This document shows, piece after piece, positions 24,706 through 35,658 of a stretch of DNA of 64,000 bases. Each line of letters opens with the position of its first letter. The stretch's first letter is position 1. Source of the stretch: Selaginella moellendorffii (taxonomy: Eukaryota > Streptophyta > Lycopodiopsida > Selaginellales > Selaginellaceae); assembly GCF_000143415.4 (NCBI RefSeq), contig NW_003314292.1:1693991-1757990 (forward strand), given 5' to 3'. A program made the translations under genes and the position numbers. A model generated the notes under the pieces. That model was not told the DNA's origin, did not search any database, and saw only the letters and a program-made list of their open reading frames with translations.

Positions 24706-25707
24706 TTACGTACAGTGGAAGTTCCAGATCGTGATTTGCTCTGAATCGTCGAGATTGTCTGGCCCGTTGTCTGGGAATTCGTCGCTGCCAGTGCCAGGCC
24801 ATTCTGGCCGGAAGTCGAGATGATCGTCGTCCCAAGCCACGCTCGCCAGCCAATCCGATCCGGAAGAGCTCCCCTCGAACGATTCATCCACCACCTCGAA
24901 GTGCTCCAGGAACTTGGATCCTGGCGGCGGCGCCGGGGCTGCTGGTGGAGGCCCGTGATCGTTGTTGCCAGAGCTGGGAAGCTGGAGGAGACTCTGATGG
25001 TGCTTGAAGCTCTCGGTTTGATCGAGGCGAGGAGCTGGAGGGAGCTGGATGGATCCGGAGAGCTGCTGGTAGCCATGGCGGAAATTGGCAGTACTAGTCG
25101 AGAAGCTCGCGGACGAGGATGATGCGCGGACCACTTGCGCGGAGCTCAGGCTCTCCACCACTCTGGCGTACATCTCCGTCACGCGATTGGATCGCTGCTG
25201 GAGCGAGAAATTCACGGACGAGGCCATGGACGATCGCGAGGCGAGGAAGAGAAGATCCAGTGGCGACGACGGGGACGACGCCGGGGAGAAGGAATTGATC
25301 GATTGCCGCTGAAGCTGGAGCTGCTGGTGGTGGCGGTGATGATCCAGGCGATGCTCCAGCTTGAATCTCTTGGCTGGATTGGCTGCCGATTGATCCATCC
25401 CTGCCAAGGACGTCGACGATGGATGATCGGTCGTCTTGTTCTTGCTATCGGGGAGATTGAGATGGGCTTCCGGGCCATAGAGCCGCTTGGCAGCCTCATC
25501 GTAGGCTCGCGCCGCCTCGTCCGCTGTGGCAAACGATCCAAGCCATAGCCGCGATCGCTTCTTGGGCTCGCGAATCTCCGCGACCCATTTCCCCCACGTC
25601 CTCTGCCTCACACCTCGATACGTGCACGACGCATTCTCCGGCCCGCCCTTGCCCCTCATCGATCCCTTCTTGCTGATGATCCCGGCGCTCGATCGATCAT
25701 CTATCAC
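24706..25707 (-). CDS. DREB2-type AP2/ERF transcription factor (333 aa)
   Basis: Single exon, GC-rich. Residues about 29-87 form one AP2/ERF DNA-binding domain ([35 protein letters not shown]). The Val and Glu in WVAEIRE are the DREB-specific residues that recognise DRE/CRT (A/GCCGAC) elements. Just before it, [10 protein letters not shown] matches the conserved GKGGPxN box of DREB2 (A-2) proteins, beside a basic KK nuclear-localisation-like patch. The middle is rich in Ser, Gln and His. The acidic C-terminus with many Asp, Glu and Trp ([12 protein letters not shown]) resembles an activation domain. The expected role is nuclear activation of drought, heat or salt-responsive genes. Subgroup assignment is from motif recognition only. 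Confidence 0.93.
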   Translation of the reverse strand: MIDDRSSAGIISKKGSMRGKGGPENASCTYRGVRQRTWGKWVAEIREPKKRSRLWLGSFATADEAARAYDEAAKRLYGPEAHLNLPDSKNKTTDHPSSTSLAGMDQSAANPAKRFKLEHRLDHHRHHQQLQLQRQSINSFSPASSPSSPLDLLFLASRSSMASSVNFSLQQRSNRVTEMYARVVESLSSAQVVRASSSSASFSTSTANFRHGYQQLSGSIQLPPAPRLDQTESFKHHQSLLQLPSSGNNDHGPPPAAPAPPPGSKFLEHFEVVDESFEGSSSGSDWLASVAWDDDHLDFRPEWPGTGSDEFPDNGPDNLDDSEQITIWNFHCT

Positions 25708-26420
25708 TCAATCGATCTCCACCAAATCGCCGCCCCTTGTCTCGCGATCGGGGGCAGTGGCGACGCGCTCGCGATCGAGACAGGATCAAGAATCATAGGG
25801 AGAATGTGTCGCTGCAGAGAAAGCACCAAGAACAATGGCCCCCTCTGGGCGACTCCAGAAGAAAAAGGGAGAATCCATGTTTCTGACGTGGCACTTTGCG
25901 CGAATGGCACGCTGGAAAGTTTCTCTACGTGTCATTCCTTATGGCCTGACACGTCAGGGAATAAGCGCGGCATCTTCCACTTGTCCGCTGATGTGGAGCT
26001 AATCATCAGTGCCCGCTTTTTACCCCGCCAGGAGTCACGTTTTTACCCAACGTGTTCACGAGCGCATCAATCATCACATGCATGAATTTCTTCTCTCGAG
26101 CCGTATCGCATACATGGTAAATAAACAGTAGATACGCCTGTCAGACCATGGAATGGAATGGTAATTTGGCAACGTAGCGTAGAAGCCCGTCACTGGCCTT
26201 CACGGGGGCGGCATCGAAGCACGGGCATGCCCGTCAGTGAAGTTTTATACGATCTTCCCATGGTAACTAAAAGAAAAGGGCCACACGGGAAACGCCGTGA
26301 CACCGTTGGGAAATCTTCCATGCCAATCTGTAAAGAACAATCGCATTACTACCAAAAATTCTTACTGTACAAATGCGTGAAAAATTCCTTTGTATGAATT
26401 TTTTTTCCTTCATTGACGCC
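25708..26420. promoter_or_regulatory. Upstream region of the DREB2-like gene and 3' flank of the NIPA-like gene
   Basis: 713 bp without a gene. It must contain the DREB2-like promoter. Repeated GACACGT/GACGTGG-like words occur at about 25880-25960 (GACGTGGC, CTACGTGTC, TGACACGTC). They resemble ACGT-core (ABRE/G-box) elements, as would fit a stress-response regulator. A perfect 14-bp palindrome ACGGGCATGCCCGT lies at 26221-26234. Functional roles are not shown by sequence alone. Confidence 0.45.
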
Positions 26421-27990
26421 TCATTGGCATCTCTTCGCCGGGCGCTTCCACGTCTTGCTTAGAGCTCGTCGGAGAAGAATATATATGAGAGGGAAGGTTG
26501 GTGTAAACACCTGCGATAAGAGAGACATGAGATAATTGGCTATGGAAACCATGGAGAAATCTATCATACCCATCGAGTTGTCCTTGCCATAGTCTTTCGT
26601 TACGTGCAGCAAATAGGTGCCTGACAGTATGGTGATGAAACCAGAAATCTCGGAGACAATATTTCGAGGGCTCTGTGTATCCCAGTCCTGGAATAGGAAT
26701 AGCAGCTTGTGATAAAGGAAAACATCGAGTGAACTTCTCACCTTGAACATAATCACGCTAGCAACAATCGTGAACGTCGTGAACATTACATAGTAGATTG
26801 GTGACACAACCGCTGTGTTGAATGTGTCAAGAGCCTGGACGAAGCTTTTAGATCTGTATTGCAAGCAATGCAAGAAAAGAATAAAATGCCTTGCCTTGTT
26901 GAGGTAGTTCATCTGAGTGACCACACAGGTGACAAGAACCATTCCAAACACCCACGTTTGCGAGTAAATAAGCTGATTAGAGCCCTGGAATGTAAGCTTG
27001 ATGGCGATTCCCAGAGCTTTTGCACTCATGACCTGGTGTGAGAGCAAGCTCGTAAGTCTAAACCAAAAGCAGAAAGGAAAGAAGAACGCGAACTTACGGA
27101 AAGAGATCCCATCAAGGAGCAGATGCCAACGTAGACCATAACTTGAGTTTGGCCGATTCGAGGCACAAAGTGAAACGTGAGCACGAGAACCACAGAAACG
27201 ACTGCCAGTGCATAAAGCAAAAAAGCTGGGAAGCAAACGAGCTGGTTAGTTATTTCCACCTAAAAGGAAAAAAGAAAAGAGAAAAAGAAAAGAAGAGAAC
27301 TTAAATCTACCTGGTTCTGTAGCAAGTTGCCAAACTTCGTCCACTGAATTCATGATACGTTCTTCGGGAGCATTTAAGACAATCCCCACGGATCCAACCA
27401 CACAGAGAAGACATCCTAGAATTCCCAGTCCAGCAAGCTTCTCCTTGAGCATGATATCCGCTAGAATCGCACTGCATATCACAAACCAGCGAGTTATAAA
27501 TCCAAAAACTAGTGGCGATCGTCTCGAGCAGCATACACACCTGACGATGATGCTGAGTGCTCCCAAAGGAGTGACGAGAACCGCTGGTGCAAATGCATAG
27601 GCAGCAAAATTTGCAATCTCGCCGACGATCACTGCGAAAAAGAAATTCACGCATAGGTTAGTAGAGAAGTTTAGAGTTTTGCTGCTCACGTACTCGTGAT
27701 CATGCCAGACCACCATAGCGGCTCCAATAAATAAGAATAACCTCCCACTCCTGCAAGATTTGGTTTTAGATCGAATGTAAATTCAATCCATGATCGAAGA
27801 AAACTAAAGATAAAACCATGGAGGTACCTGCTCGTACTCCTGAGGCGCCCGCTTTCTTCAATCCCTTCTTCTTCATGATAAAGCTGGAGCCAATAAACAC
27901 ACTAGACGAAAGGGCTAGAATGAGCCCTACGTGATTGGTCTCTCTCCTCACCGGCTCTTCCACAACATTACCAAATTCCAATCCCGCCAT
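26421..27990 (-). CDS. NIPA-like magnesium transporter (eight exons, 365 aa)
   Basis: Exons: 27990-27828, 27750-27694, 27631-27541, 27471-27311, 27225-27098, 27032-26895, 26834-26742 and 26687-26421; the sum of 1098 nt closes in frame. Family-specific strings run throughout: [67 protein letters not shown] and [11 protein letters not shown]. About nine hydrophobic segments are expected, placing it in a plasma or endomembrane as a Mg2+ permease (DUF803/NIPA). Introns six (26835-26894, 60 bp, GC-AG) and seven (26688-26741, 54 bp, GT-AG) are multiples of three and stop-free, so retention would not break the frame. The last 40 or so residues diverge from the family and might hide one more small intron. 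The start at 27990 fits the family N-terminus. Confidence 0.9.
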
Positions 27991-28409
27991 AGCTGACCGA
28001 CGATCGCTTGCTCGCTACATCCTGATCGATTCACCAGCGTCTGGATCTCGGTGGATAGATCCAATCCATGGCGTCCTAAAACCCTTCCCTGCTCGAATGC
28101 TGACCGATTCTCCCTTTCCTTGCCTCGAATCTATTGCGCCAGGATGGATTGGAGCTCCGCGCACGCAGCGATCATGGATTCACGCCTCGTCCCATAGCCG
28201 CCCTGTGAGAAAGTTTTGAGTTCTCTACGATCGTACCTAGCTGTCCAGAAAATAAAAAACGACTATTAAAAATTTCGAGGAATATGCTTGCATGCCGCTC
28301 CAAAAATTCCCTGCGGCCAAGATTTTGCCACGTGGAGTTAAAGCTGGCGGGAAAGAAATTTGAAACATTAGGGCTCTTGGGACATAAATCTTAGGGCACA
28401 TGGAAGTGA
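27991..28409. promoter_or_regulatory. Divergent intergenic region between the NIPA-like and DYW-PPR genes
   Basis: 419 bp between oppositely oriented start codons, with no coding signal of its own. It must hold both proximal promoters. No specific element could be assigned with confidence. Confidence 0.4.
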
Positions 28410-31111
28410 ATGAGGGTTTGGCTGAAATGCTCGGCGACAGCAACGCGATTCGGGGCGGAATTTTGGATCCAGCGATACGATGTGAGTGAAATCTGTGCTC
28501 TGCGCTCTTGATCTGTCGCTTTTCTGTCCAGTGGTACGCTCTCTCGAGGCTGAGATCGTTCCTCAAGTACTCCGGCAATGAGGCCGCCAGGGATGGGGAT
28601 AATCACGCATTGCAGAACGCACCCGGGATTCCGGAGCTGCTGGTCGCATCTAAGGCCTGCAGCTGCTCCAGAGATCTCGAGATCGCCAGGAAAATCCACA
28701 CACAGGCGTGTGATGGATCGAACATCTACTTGGCGACCAGCCTGGTGGATATGTTCGCCAAATGCAGGAGCATGATCGATGCCTGTGCCGTCTTCGACCG
28801 GATGCCTTGTCACAACGTCGTCTCGTGGACAGCGCTAGTTCTTGGGTATGTGGAAATTGGGAAAAATGCTGTGGCTTTGGAGGTTTTCACGAGAATTGCT
28901 GCTCCAGATGCTTTGAGCTTTGTTGCGGCACTGGTTGCTTGCGCGAACTTGGCTACGGCTGCTTCGGACGACGGTCACCAGCTCAACCAAGACAAGCTCC
29001 AGTTCTTGGAAACGGGAATGGCACTTCACTCCCGAGCTCTCCAAGCTGGTTACGACGAATCCATTGTTTCGCTGGCGAATACACTCATCAGCATGTATGC
29101 CAAGTGTGGAAGCTTGGTCGACGCAAGGATGGTTTTTGATCGGGCTCCGCAGCACACTGTGGTGTCTTGGAACGCATTGATAGCTGGATATGTTGAGAAC
29201 GGAGAGGAGGAACTGGGATTGGAACTATTCTGGTGGATGGTCCAGCAGCACCAGCATTGTCTACCGGACTCTCGGACACTTGTTGCTGCTCTTACAGCTT
29301 TCACCAGCTTGGTTTCAAAAGAAGACGGTGTTAAAGTCGATGGGAAGTTGGTCAAGCTCAAGGGAATGGAGCAAGCTATGGCGATCCACTCTCAGGCTGT
29401 ACGAACTGGACAGGACAAACAAGTTTATGTTGCGAGCAGTATTATCAACCTCTACGCGAAGTGTGGGAGCATGGTAGACGCGATCTTGGCTTTCTACAGG
29501 ATGGAAACTCGGGATGTAGTGTCCTGGACATCACTGATACTGGGATACGGGGAAAGCGGGGAAGGCGAACTCGGTCTAGAACTCTTTCGGCAGATGCAAG
29601 CTCAAGGGTGTTATCCCGACGCTCGGACTTACGTTGCTGTGCTGAGAGCATGCGGGGATTGTGCGGACCGAGACGAGAATGTGACACAGGTTGATGGAAA
29701 GCTGGTGAAGATCACGAGCTTGGAAAAGGCATTTCCTCTTCACTGTCAAGCTTCCAGGGACGGCTTCCTGGACAACGTATTCGTGGCGACTAGTCTGGTG
29801 GACGTCTATGCAAAGTGTGGAAGCCTTCTGGACGCTCGCATGGTGTTTGACAGGATGCAGTATCACAGTCCTGTGTCCTGGAATGCATTGATCCTGGGTT
29901 ACGCCGAGAATGGTGATGCCGAGGTGGCCCTCGACATATTCTCGAGAATGAGAGCTCAAGACGGCTGCGAGGCAAACGACTCCCGAGCTTTCGTAGCGGC
30001 TTTGATAGCATGTGGGAGTCTGGTGGCACTTGAGCTTGGGAAAGTAGTTCATGGCGAAGTCCTTCGGCTTGGACTCGAGACAGATACTTACGTTGCCAAT
30101 TGCTTGGTGGATTTCTACTCGAGGTGCGCTAGCATGGCCAGTGCTCATCGAGTGTTCGAGTCCATCAGTAGCAGCAGCAGGAACTTGGTGACTTGGAGTG
30201 CGTTGATGTGTGGCTACAGTCGTCGCGGGAAGACCGACATGGTATTTTCACTGTTTGAAATGCTCAAGAACGAAGGACACCGCGCAGATGGTATCACCTT
30301 CCTCGCACTTCTCACTGCTTGCAGTCACGCTGGTCTTGTAGAACGAGGAAAGAGGTACTTCCAGGAGATCCTCTCTTCACAGGAGACCAAGCCTTCAGCT
30401 CAGCACTACGACTGCATGGTCGATCTTCTAGGCCGGGCAAATTATCTCGACGAAGCAGTACTGCTGGTGAAGTCCATGCCTTACAAGCCGAACGTGGTAA
30501 CTTGGAACGCTGTCCTGGGAGCCTGTCGGAAGTGGAAAAATGTGGAGCTTGGGAGGCTGGCATTCAATACACTGGTGGAGCTCAACGAGAAGCAAGCGTC
30601 CACTTATCTCACCATGGCAAGCATCTACGGAAGCGTTGGTATGTGGGAGGAGCAAGCCAAAATCTTGTCCATGAAGCGGCTCGCGAGGCCTTGGAAGGAG
30701 CCTGGTGTGAGCTGCTGGACGGATCATCATGGTGTGGTACACAGGTTCAGAGCTGGAGATTGCTCGCACGCTCAAAGTGAAGCTGTTGGAATCAAGCTCA
30801 AGCAACTACTGGTCCGAATGAAGGAAGGAGGCTATGTTGCCCAGCTAAGCAGTATTTCCTGTAACGTCTCGGACTGTCAGAAAGAGGAGGCTTTGTGCGA
30901 GCACAGCGAGAGGCTAGCCATTGCTTGTGCACTCATCAATACCGCTCCAGGTGCAGTCATTCGGATCGTAAAGAACTTGAGAGTTTGTGACGACTGCCAC
31001 CAAGCGACTGCCGTTATCTCGGCGATCGAGCGGAGACGTATCATCTGCAGGGACTCGAGTCGCTTCCACGTCTTTGAAGGTGGGAAGTGCAGTTGTGGGG
31101 ACTTTTGGTGA
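28410..31111 (+). CDS. PLS/E/DYW-type pentatricopeptide repeat RNA-editing protein (two exons, 883 aa)
   Basis: Exon 1 is 28410-28481 (24 codons) and exon 2 is 28532-31111, with a 50-bp GT-AG intron. This start is chosen because exon 2 alone has no ATG for about 70 codons, and exon 1 adds in phase an Arg-rich, mitochondrion-like N-terminus (MRVWLKCSATATRFG). PPR motifs follow (SLVDMFAKC, NTLISMYAKCGSL, SIINLYAKCGSM), then the E region and a complete DYW deaminase domain: zinc-binding/catalytic His815 and Glu817 (HSE), Cys843 and Cys846 (CDDC), and a terminal DFW in place of DYW. The family converts C to U in organellar transcripts, which are very heavily edited in lycophytes. A decayed, partly inverted copy lies at 38.1-40.4 kb. 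Confidence 0.9.
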
Positions 31112-31545
31112 TCCTTGTTATCTACGTCTGTGGAGTAATGGGCGGAGGTGGCAATCTAAGCTATCGCTTTCCAAGGTATTTTGTGACGTCTCTGGCTTTT
31201 AGTTTTTCACTTTTGGATCCATGGCAGGCATTGAAATTGAGGTTTGCAAGACCAAGTACATGGTAAAGCTAGAAAGTTTCCCGGGGAAAACTAAGGGGAA
31301 CAATTTCCTTCTTGATGAAGAGTCCGCAAGTTCTCGTAAGTTCTTTTTGGTTGCATGGCTCCTTGGTAATAATGTGTCGATTGGAGGCTTCAGTTGCGAG
31401 GATCTTTTGCTGTGGAAGATGGATTTCAAGGCGTAAGCTGTTTGTATCTTTTATTTTCTAATTTTTGTTCACAGTTTATCGCTCAGCTTTCTAAAAAGCT
31501 GTTAAGTTCCCTCCAGAGAGTAGCTTATGGTTCTTTGCAGGTTCA
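31112..31545 (+). other. Spacer with relic reading frame between the DYW-PPR gene and split CHAT copy D
   Basis: A 71-codon plus-strand frame at 31221-31436 ends in LLLWKMDF. That string resembles YLLWKMGF of the CHAT proteins (34020-34050), so part of this spacer may derive from a CHAT copy. The preceding portion (TKYMVKLESFPGKT) is not recognised. A related but broken version is at about 40630-40870, inside the duplicated block. I would not call it a gene. Confidence 0.4.
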
Positions 31546-33390
31546 TTATTTGTGATGGCGTTCGTCCACTCCACTAGCTGCAAATCCCACGCATGATGGA
31601 AGCATTACCGGAGATAAGGTACACGGACGATCTTCCATAGTACGTAGCTCTCCCGCACCGTGGCTGCTCTCGAGGTAGGCCTTGAGCGAAAAAGGATATG
31701 GTGTCTCCAGGGACTCCAAGAGATTGATTGCTCTCTCGAAATGCAGGGATGTCTTTCTGGGGAATTCTCCCCAGGCTATCATGAGAGACCCTTCCATGTA
31801 CTCCGCCGCGGCCTGTCCGAGTTTTTGGTGCGCAAAAGCGCGGCTTATTTTTTTCATCTCTGTTTGGATTTCGTGCGCCTTTTGGAACATCTGGTTCTCT
31901 CGGAGTGAATTGAACTGCTCCATCATCGCGTTTATTATAAGCTCCTCCTTTCCGGTTTGGAGGGCACACTTCTTGGATCTCTCCAGGTACTCGTGAATGG
32001 TCCTTGCTTCGTATGACGCATTGGCCAGTGCATATGCCACAAAGTAGCTTAACAGGGGTGTTGTTGCTCTCTCCAGGGACTCCTTCAGGAACTCGTACTG
32101 CTCATCTGAGACTTTACCGTCCGTTGATCCCACCCTTCCCACGTAGTATTTCGTCCACGCCTCTTGGTCCTCACCGTCTCTGGAGTGCTTCCGGAAGCAC
32201 GCAACCATGCGAGAGATCATTCCTGGCGTGTCACCTTTCGTTTCTCGGCCGATATACTCGTCGAGGAACGTCCCGGCCGCCCAGAGACTGTCCATATCAT
32301 CCATCTTCACAGCGATCTGGTGAGCGAGCACGAGAGAGTCAATGGCGGTGACAGAAACATGGGCGGCGTTCTGGTACATGACCTCGATTCCTTCTTCAAC
32401 GTAGGACCTGGCATCTTCAGCATCGCTCCAGCCTTCTTGGAGCTTGACTATCTCCAGTCTTGCTTCTCGGTACAGATCATAAGCAACCAAGCAGGCCTTG
32501 AGTGGTATACCAGGTACTTTCTCTTCTTTTGGCAACATGAGCATGTAAAACTGTGCGAACCTCCGATATCTAGTGTAGTTCAAGATACACCGTTGGGAGC
32601 AGCACCTCGATCCTAGCTTCTCGTCAAGCTTAAGTTTGACATTTACCATCAGCTTTACAAGCTTTCTTCTAGCAGCCGCGTATGTAGCGACAACTTCCTC
32701 TCGCGGTTCGCCTTCTTTATGCTTGATTATTGCGCTGACCATGTCAAGCAGAGCTGCTGAGAGCACAGATTCTTCGGTAGATACTTCCAGGCAGAGAGTT
32801 TGAGCGTCTTCTATCTCGCCAAGCTGCACCAAAGTCTTCGCGATCTGGTATGAAGCAAAAGCCTTGTATTCTATGTATGCCGGCTCCAGGCTTTCGGCAA
32901 TGAACTTACTAACTTGGAACCATTTCAGAGCGTCGCGGCAGTTTTCATCATTTCGCTCTTGCTGTTGAATCACCGATCCGAGTCCCATCCCAGCATGGTA
33001 CCTTAGTAGATCGGAAGTCGCAATGTCGAGGCAAGAGATGAACCAAGTGGCACCAAGATGACGACTTGCCACATGAAACTCTGCCAGTGCTCGTGGAGAC
33101 TCCGACTCCTGGTGCTGCTTACCTTCATCTTTGTCAGCAGTGCTTTCAAAGCATTCCAGCAGAAACGCATACAGATTATCCGGCTCCAACTCTTTCTCCG
33201 TGAAATGGTTGATGATGCCTTGGAGGAGTCTGATACTCCATTGAAGTCCATCAACATCTCTCTCCCGCAGACAGATCCAATGGCATTCCGCAAAGCTCTT
33301 TGCGGCAGGCTTGAGATCCTGCTTGCTCTCGAACAATTCGTCCAGCAAACGGACAGCGCCTGCCAAGTAAGAGGCCGAACACTTCTCCAT
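31546..33390 (-). CDS. Split CHAT copy D, N-terminal TPR-like half (614 aa, CHAT domain missing)
   Basis: One uninterrupted exon starting at ATG 33390 (MEKCSASYLAGAVRLLDEL), aligning with residues 1 to about 560 of copies A and C. Helical, TPR-like repeats cover nearly all of it. Homology stops at about LLESLETPYPFSLKAYL; the last 40 or so residues are unrelated, read from the sequence beyond an inversion breakpoint. The catalytic half is not downstream but lies head-to-head on the other strand at 33667. The frame is intact over 1.8 kb, while its duplicate at 41-42.9 kb is broken, so coding may still be maintained. If expressed it would be a soluble TPR-like scaffold or sensor without protease activity. 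The alternative is a recent pseudogene half. Confidence 0.72.
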   Translation of the reverse strand: MEKCSASYLAGAVRLLDELFESKQDLKPAAKSFAECHWICLRERDVDGLQWSIRLLQGIINHFTEKELEPDNLYAFLLECFESTADKDEGKQHQESESPRALAEFHVASRHLGATWFISCLDIATSDLLRYHAGMGLGSVIQQQERNDENCRDALKWFQVSKFIAESLEPAYIEYKAFASYQIAKTLVQLGEIEDAQTLCLEVSTEESVLSAALLDMVSAIIKHKEGEPREEVVATYAAARRKLVKLMVNVKLKLDEKLGSRCCSQRCILNYTRYRRFAQFYMLMLPKEEKVPGIPLKACLVAYDLYREARLEIVKLQEGWSDAEDARSYVEEGIEVMYQNAAHVSVTAIDSLVLAHQIAVKMDDMDSLWAAGTFLDEYIGRETKGDTPGMISRMVACFRKHSRDGEDQEAWTKYYVGRVGSTDGKVSDEQYEFLKESLERATTPLLSYFVAYALANASYEARTIHEYLERSKKCALQTGKEELIINAMMEQFNSLRENQMFQKAHEIQTEMKKISRAFAHQKLGQAAAEYMEGSLMIAWGEFPRKTSLHFERAINLLESLETPYPFSLKAYLESSHGAGELRTMEDRPCTLSPVMLPSCVGFAASGVDERHHK

Positions 33391-33666
33391 TTCTTTCAAA
33401 TGCTTACAGCTGTTCTGCAGGAAAAGGAGTTCCTGGACTTTGAAGCGATATGATGGTCAAATAGCAACAGCACCGACAACTTCACGATCTCCGGTGCGCG
33501 TTTCAAGCCCACATATACTTCAAGACGAAACAAAAGTCTTCCCTGGAACATGGAGCTTCTAAGCAAGTGAGGAATTTGCTTTTCTCCTCAAAATGGTTTG
33601 ACATGACTGCAGGACTTCTCGTTCGCCGCAGCTTTGTGAGTGCACTGAGCTTTGAGATCACGCTGG
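33391..33666. promoter_or_regulatory. Divergent region between the two halves of CHAT copy D
   Basis: 276 bp between the minus-strand start at 33390 and the plus-strand start at 33667. The sequence is well conserved in the duplicate (about 42910-43210). If both halves are transcribed, this is the only place for two promoters. Part of it (around 33610-33660) may be former intron or exon sequence at the inversion breakpoint. Confidence 0.4.
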
Positions 33667-35658
33667 ATGGCAAGGAGTGGCATCAGGCTCCATGATAAGC
33701 TAAGTGCGGAAGTAGAAGAAATAGGCAACAGCCTGGATAAGCTTCGAAAAGAAGAGGATCCTGAGGAACAGGAATCACAAATTTGTCAGCTGCTGCAGAC
33801 TTTGGCCCTGGACAGAGATCATGAGCTACCTGCTTTGCAAATTTTTCGATCTGAAGTGTGGATGAAGATGGCTGACTTATCGTGGGCATACTATGACAGA
33901 TTGCCATCGGGAGATCCCCCCCTTCTGCTGGTGAACGAATTTATGGCAGAGTCGATTCGACTAGCAGAGTGTACTTACCTTCGACGTACCATCGTCCCTC
34001 TACGTCTTTGGCACCATGGTTATCTGCTGTGGAAGATGGGCTTCGACGTTGAATCCGTCCGAAAGTACGAAGAGATGATCAGGTTGGTGACTTTTGTATC
34101 GTTTTTCTTCCCTGTTTTGATCATTGTTTTCGGTCAGGTGTTGGCTGCGAGTGAATTCAAACTTTGGCTACTTGAGCACAGGAAGGATCACAAACTTAGA
34201 GTCCATCAAGTACAACTTCGATCAGGTCCAGAGTTCCCTATGCGCTTTGAGCGATTTCAAGCGGGCATTGCTCTGGTTTGAGAGGGGTCATGCAAGGGAC
34301 GTGCTGTTCTTGGCCACGACCGAAGGTGACCGCGAGAAGCTCGACGAGTTCGACATGGACGACGAGAAAGCATGGGGGCAAGTCGAAGTCATTTCCAAAG
34401 ACTTCGGAATTGACACAGTCATCTTGGTCATATCTCACATCGGTGGATTATCTGTAAGCGACGGCGGGGTGGTATCCTACGGAGTGGCTTCCTACCTGTT
34501 GCACAATGGCGAGCTCGTCGGGCATAACCGAGAATGGGACTTCAAGGCTTGTTCACCGTCGGCGTTATTGGAGCTCCTGCAAGCTAACAATGCAGACAAG
34601 GCTCTCAGGGATTACTACCATGTTATTGTCAAGCCGTTTGAGTCACAGCTGGAAAGCATTCAACCGAAGACACTGGTTATAGTTCCAAATGAGGTGAGCA
34701 CTAGTTTCTTGTTCTTTTGCTTGCAAACTGTGAAAAGCTGTGATTACAGGATGTTTCCTTTGTGCCATTTGGTGCCATGATCGATGAGGACGACAAATAC
34801 TTGATCGAGAGGTATGCTGTAGCGACTGTTTCCTCGTTAAGGCTCTTGAAGCATTGCGACAAGAAAAGACAGGTCCTGCAGCAGCAGCAGCAGCAACGGC
34901 AATCTCGTTCGCTGGTTGTAGGGAACCCCACCAGAGATCTATACTATGCCACCGAGGAGGCGGAGATGGTGGGATCCCTTCTAAAGAGTGCTAACGCGCA
35001 CAGTGTCGTCAACTTGGTCCGAGAAGATGATGCAACAAAGGATTTTGTGCTGCGGCAGCTTCCCGAGAGTGACTGGATTCACATCGCGAGCCACGGCACA
35101 GTTAGCACGGACTTTCCAGATGGAGCTCTGATTTTGGCAGTGCCAGAAGAGCATCAAGGCGACCTTGCAAAGTCAGCTCGCCTCGACAGATCTGTGGAGT
35201 TTCCGGAGTGCCTCACGAGAGCTCTCACAACAATGTCGAACTCGGACAGGCTTACAGGGGACGAAGTCGTAGAGCTTGCAGGTGAAAGTCCGTTCCGAGC
35301 ATCAGCGGCGGTTCTCAGTGCCTGCAGCTCAGGAGTTGGGAGAGTGTTTGCCGAAGGAATCCTTGCGCTGCCAAGGTCGTTTCACATATCTGGAGTTCCG
35401 TCCGTGGTGATATCACTCTGGAACGTCAAAGACAAGTCCACTCAGGTGCTCATGGAGAAGATATACTGGAATCTGGTCCAAGGAATGGATATTGCGAGTG
35501 CTCTCAGGGAGGCTGTCGTGGAGATGATCGAGGCCAACGATGGTAGCCAGAAGCTTTATGACGTGAGCCACTGGGCAGCTTTCATCGTCTCGGGGAGTCC
35601 CTTCACGACACTACCAGGAGTTACAAGGTCGCCAGCAGCGTGTTCCTGGAACACGTGA
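33667..35658 (+). CDS. Split CHAT copy D, C-terminal CHAT protease half (three exons, 626 aa)
   Basis: Exons are 33667-34082, 34138-34693 and 34750-35658. The introns are 55 and 56 bp, GT-AG, at the same positions as the last two introns of copy C, and the sum of 1881 nt closes in frame. It aligns with residues from about 585 of copy C to the end, starting near the position of C intron 1. The CHAT domain is complete: His439 in HIASHG and Cys516 in LSACSSG, then VISLWNVKDKST. A short poly-Gln stretch lies between linker and catalytic domain. The N-terminal TPR-like part is on the other strand at 33390-31546. The ATG at 33667 is the first in frame; an upstream non-homologous exon cannot be excluded. 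It could act as a free-standing CHAT protease, possibly working in trans with the other half. Confidence 0.78.

Noticed and set aside
31221-31436. 71-codon plus-strand frame as a small gene
   Set aside because: Its end matches an internal piece of the CHAT protein and the copy at 40.6 kb is broken, so it is more likely a relic.
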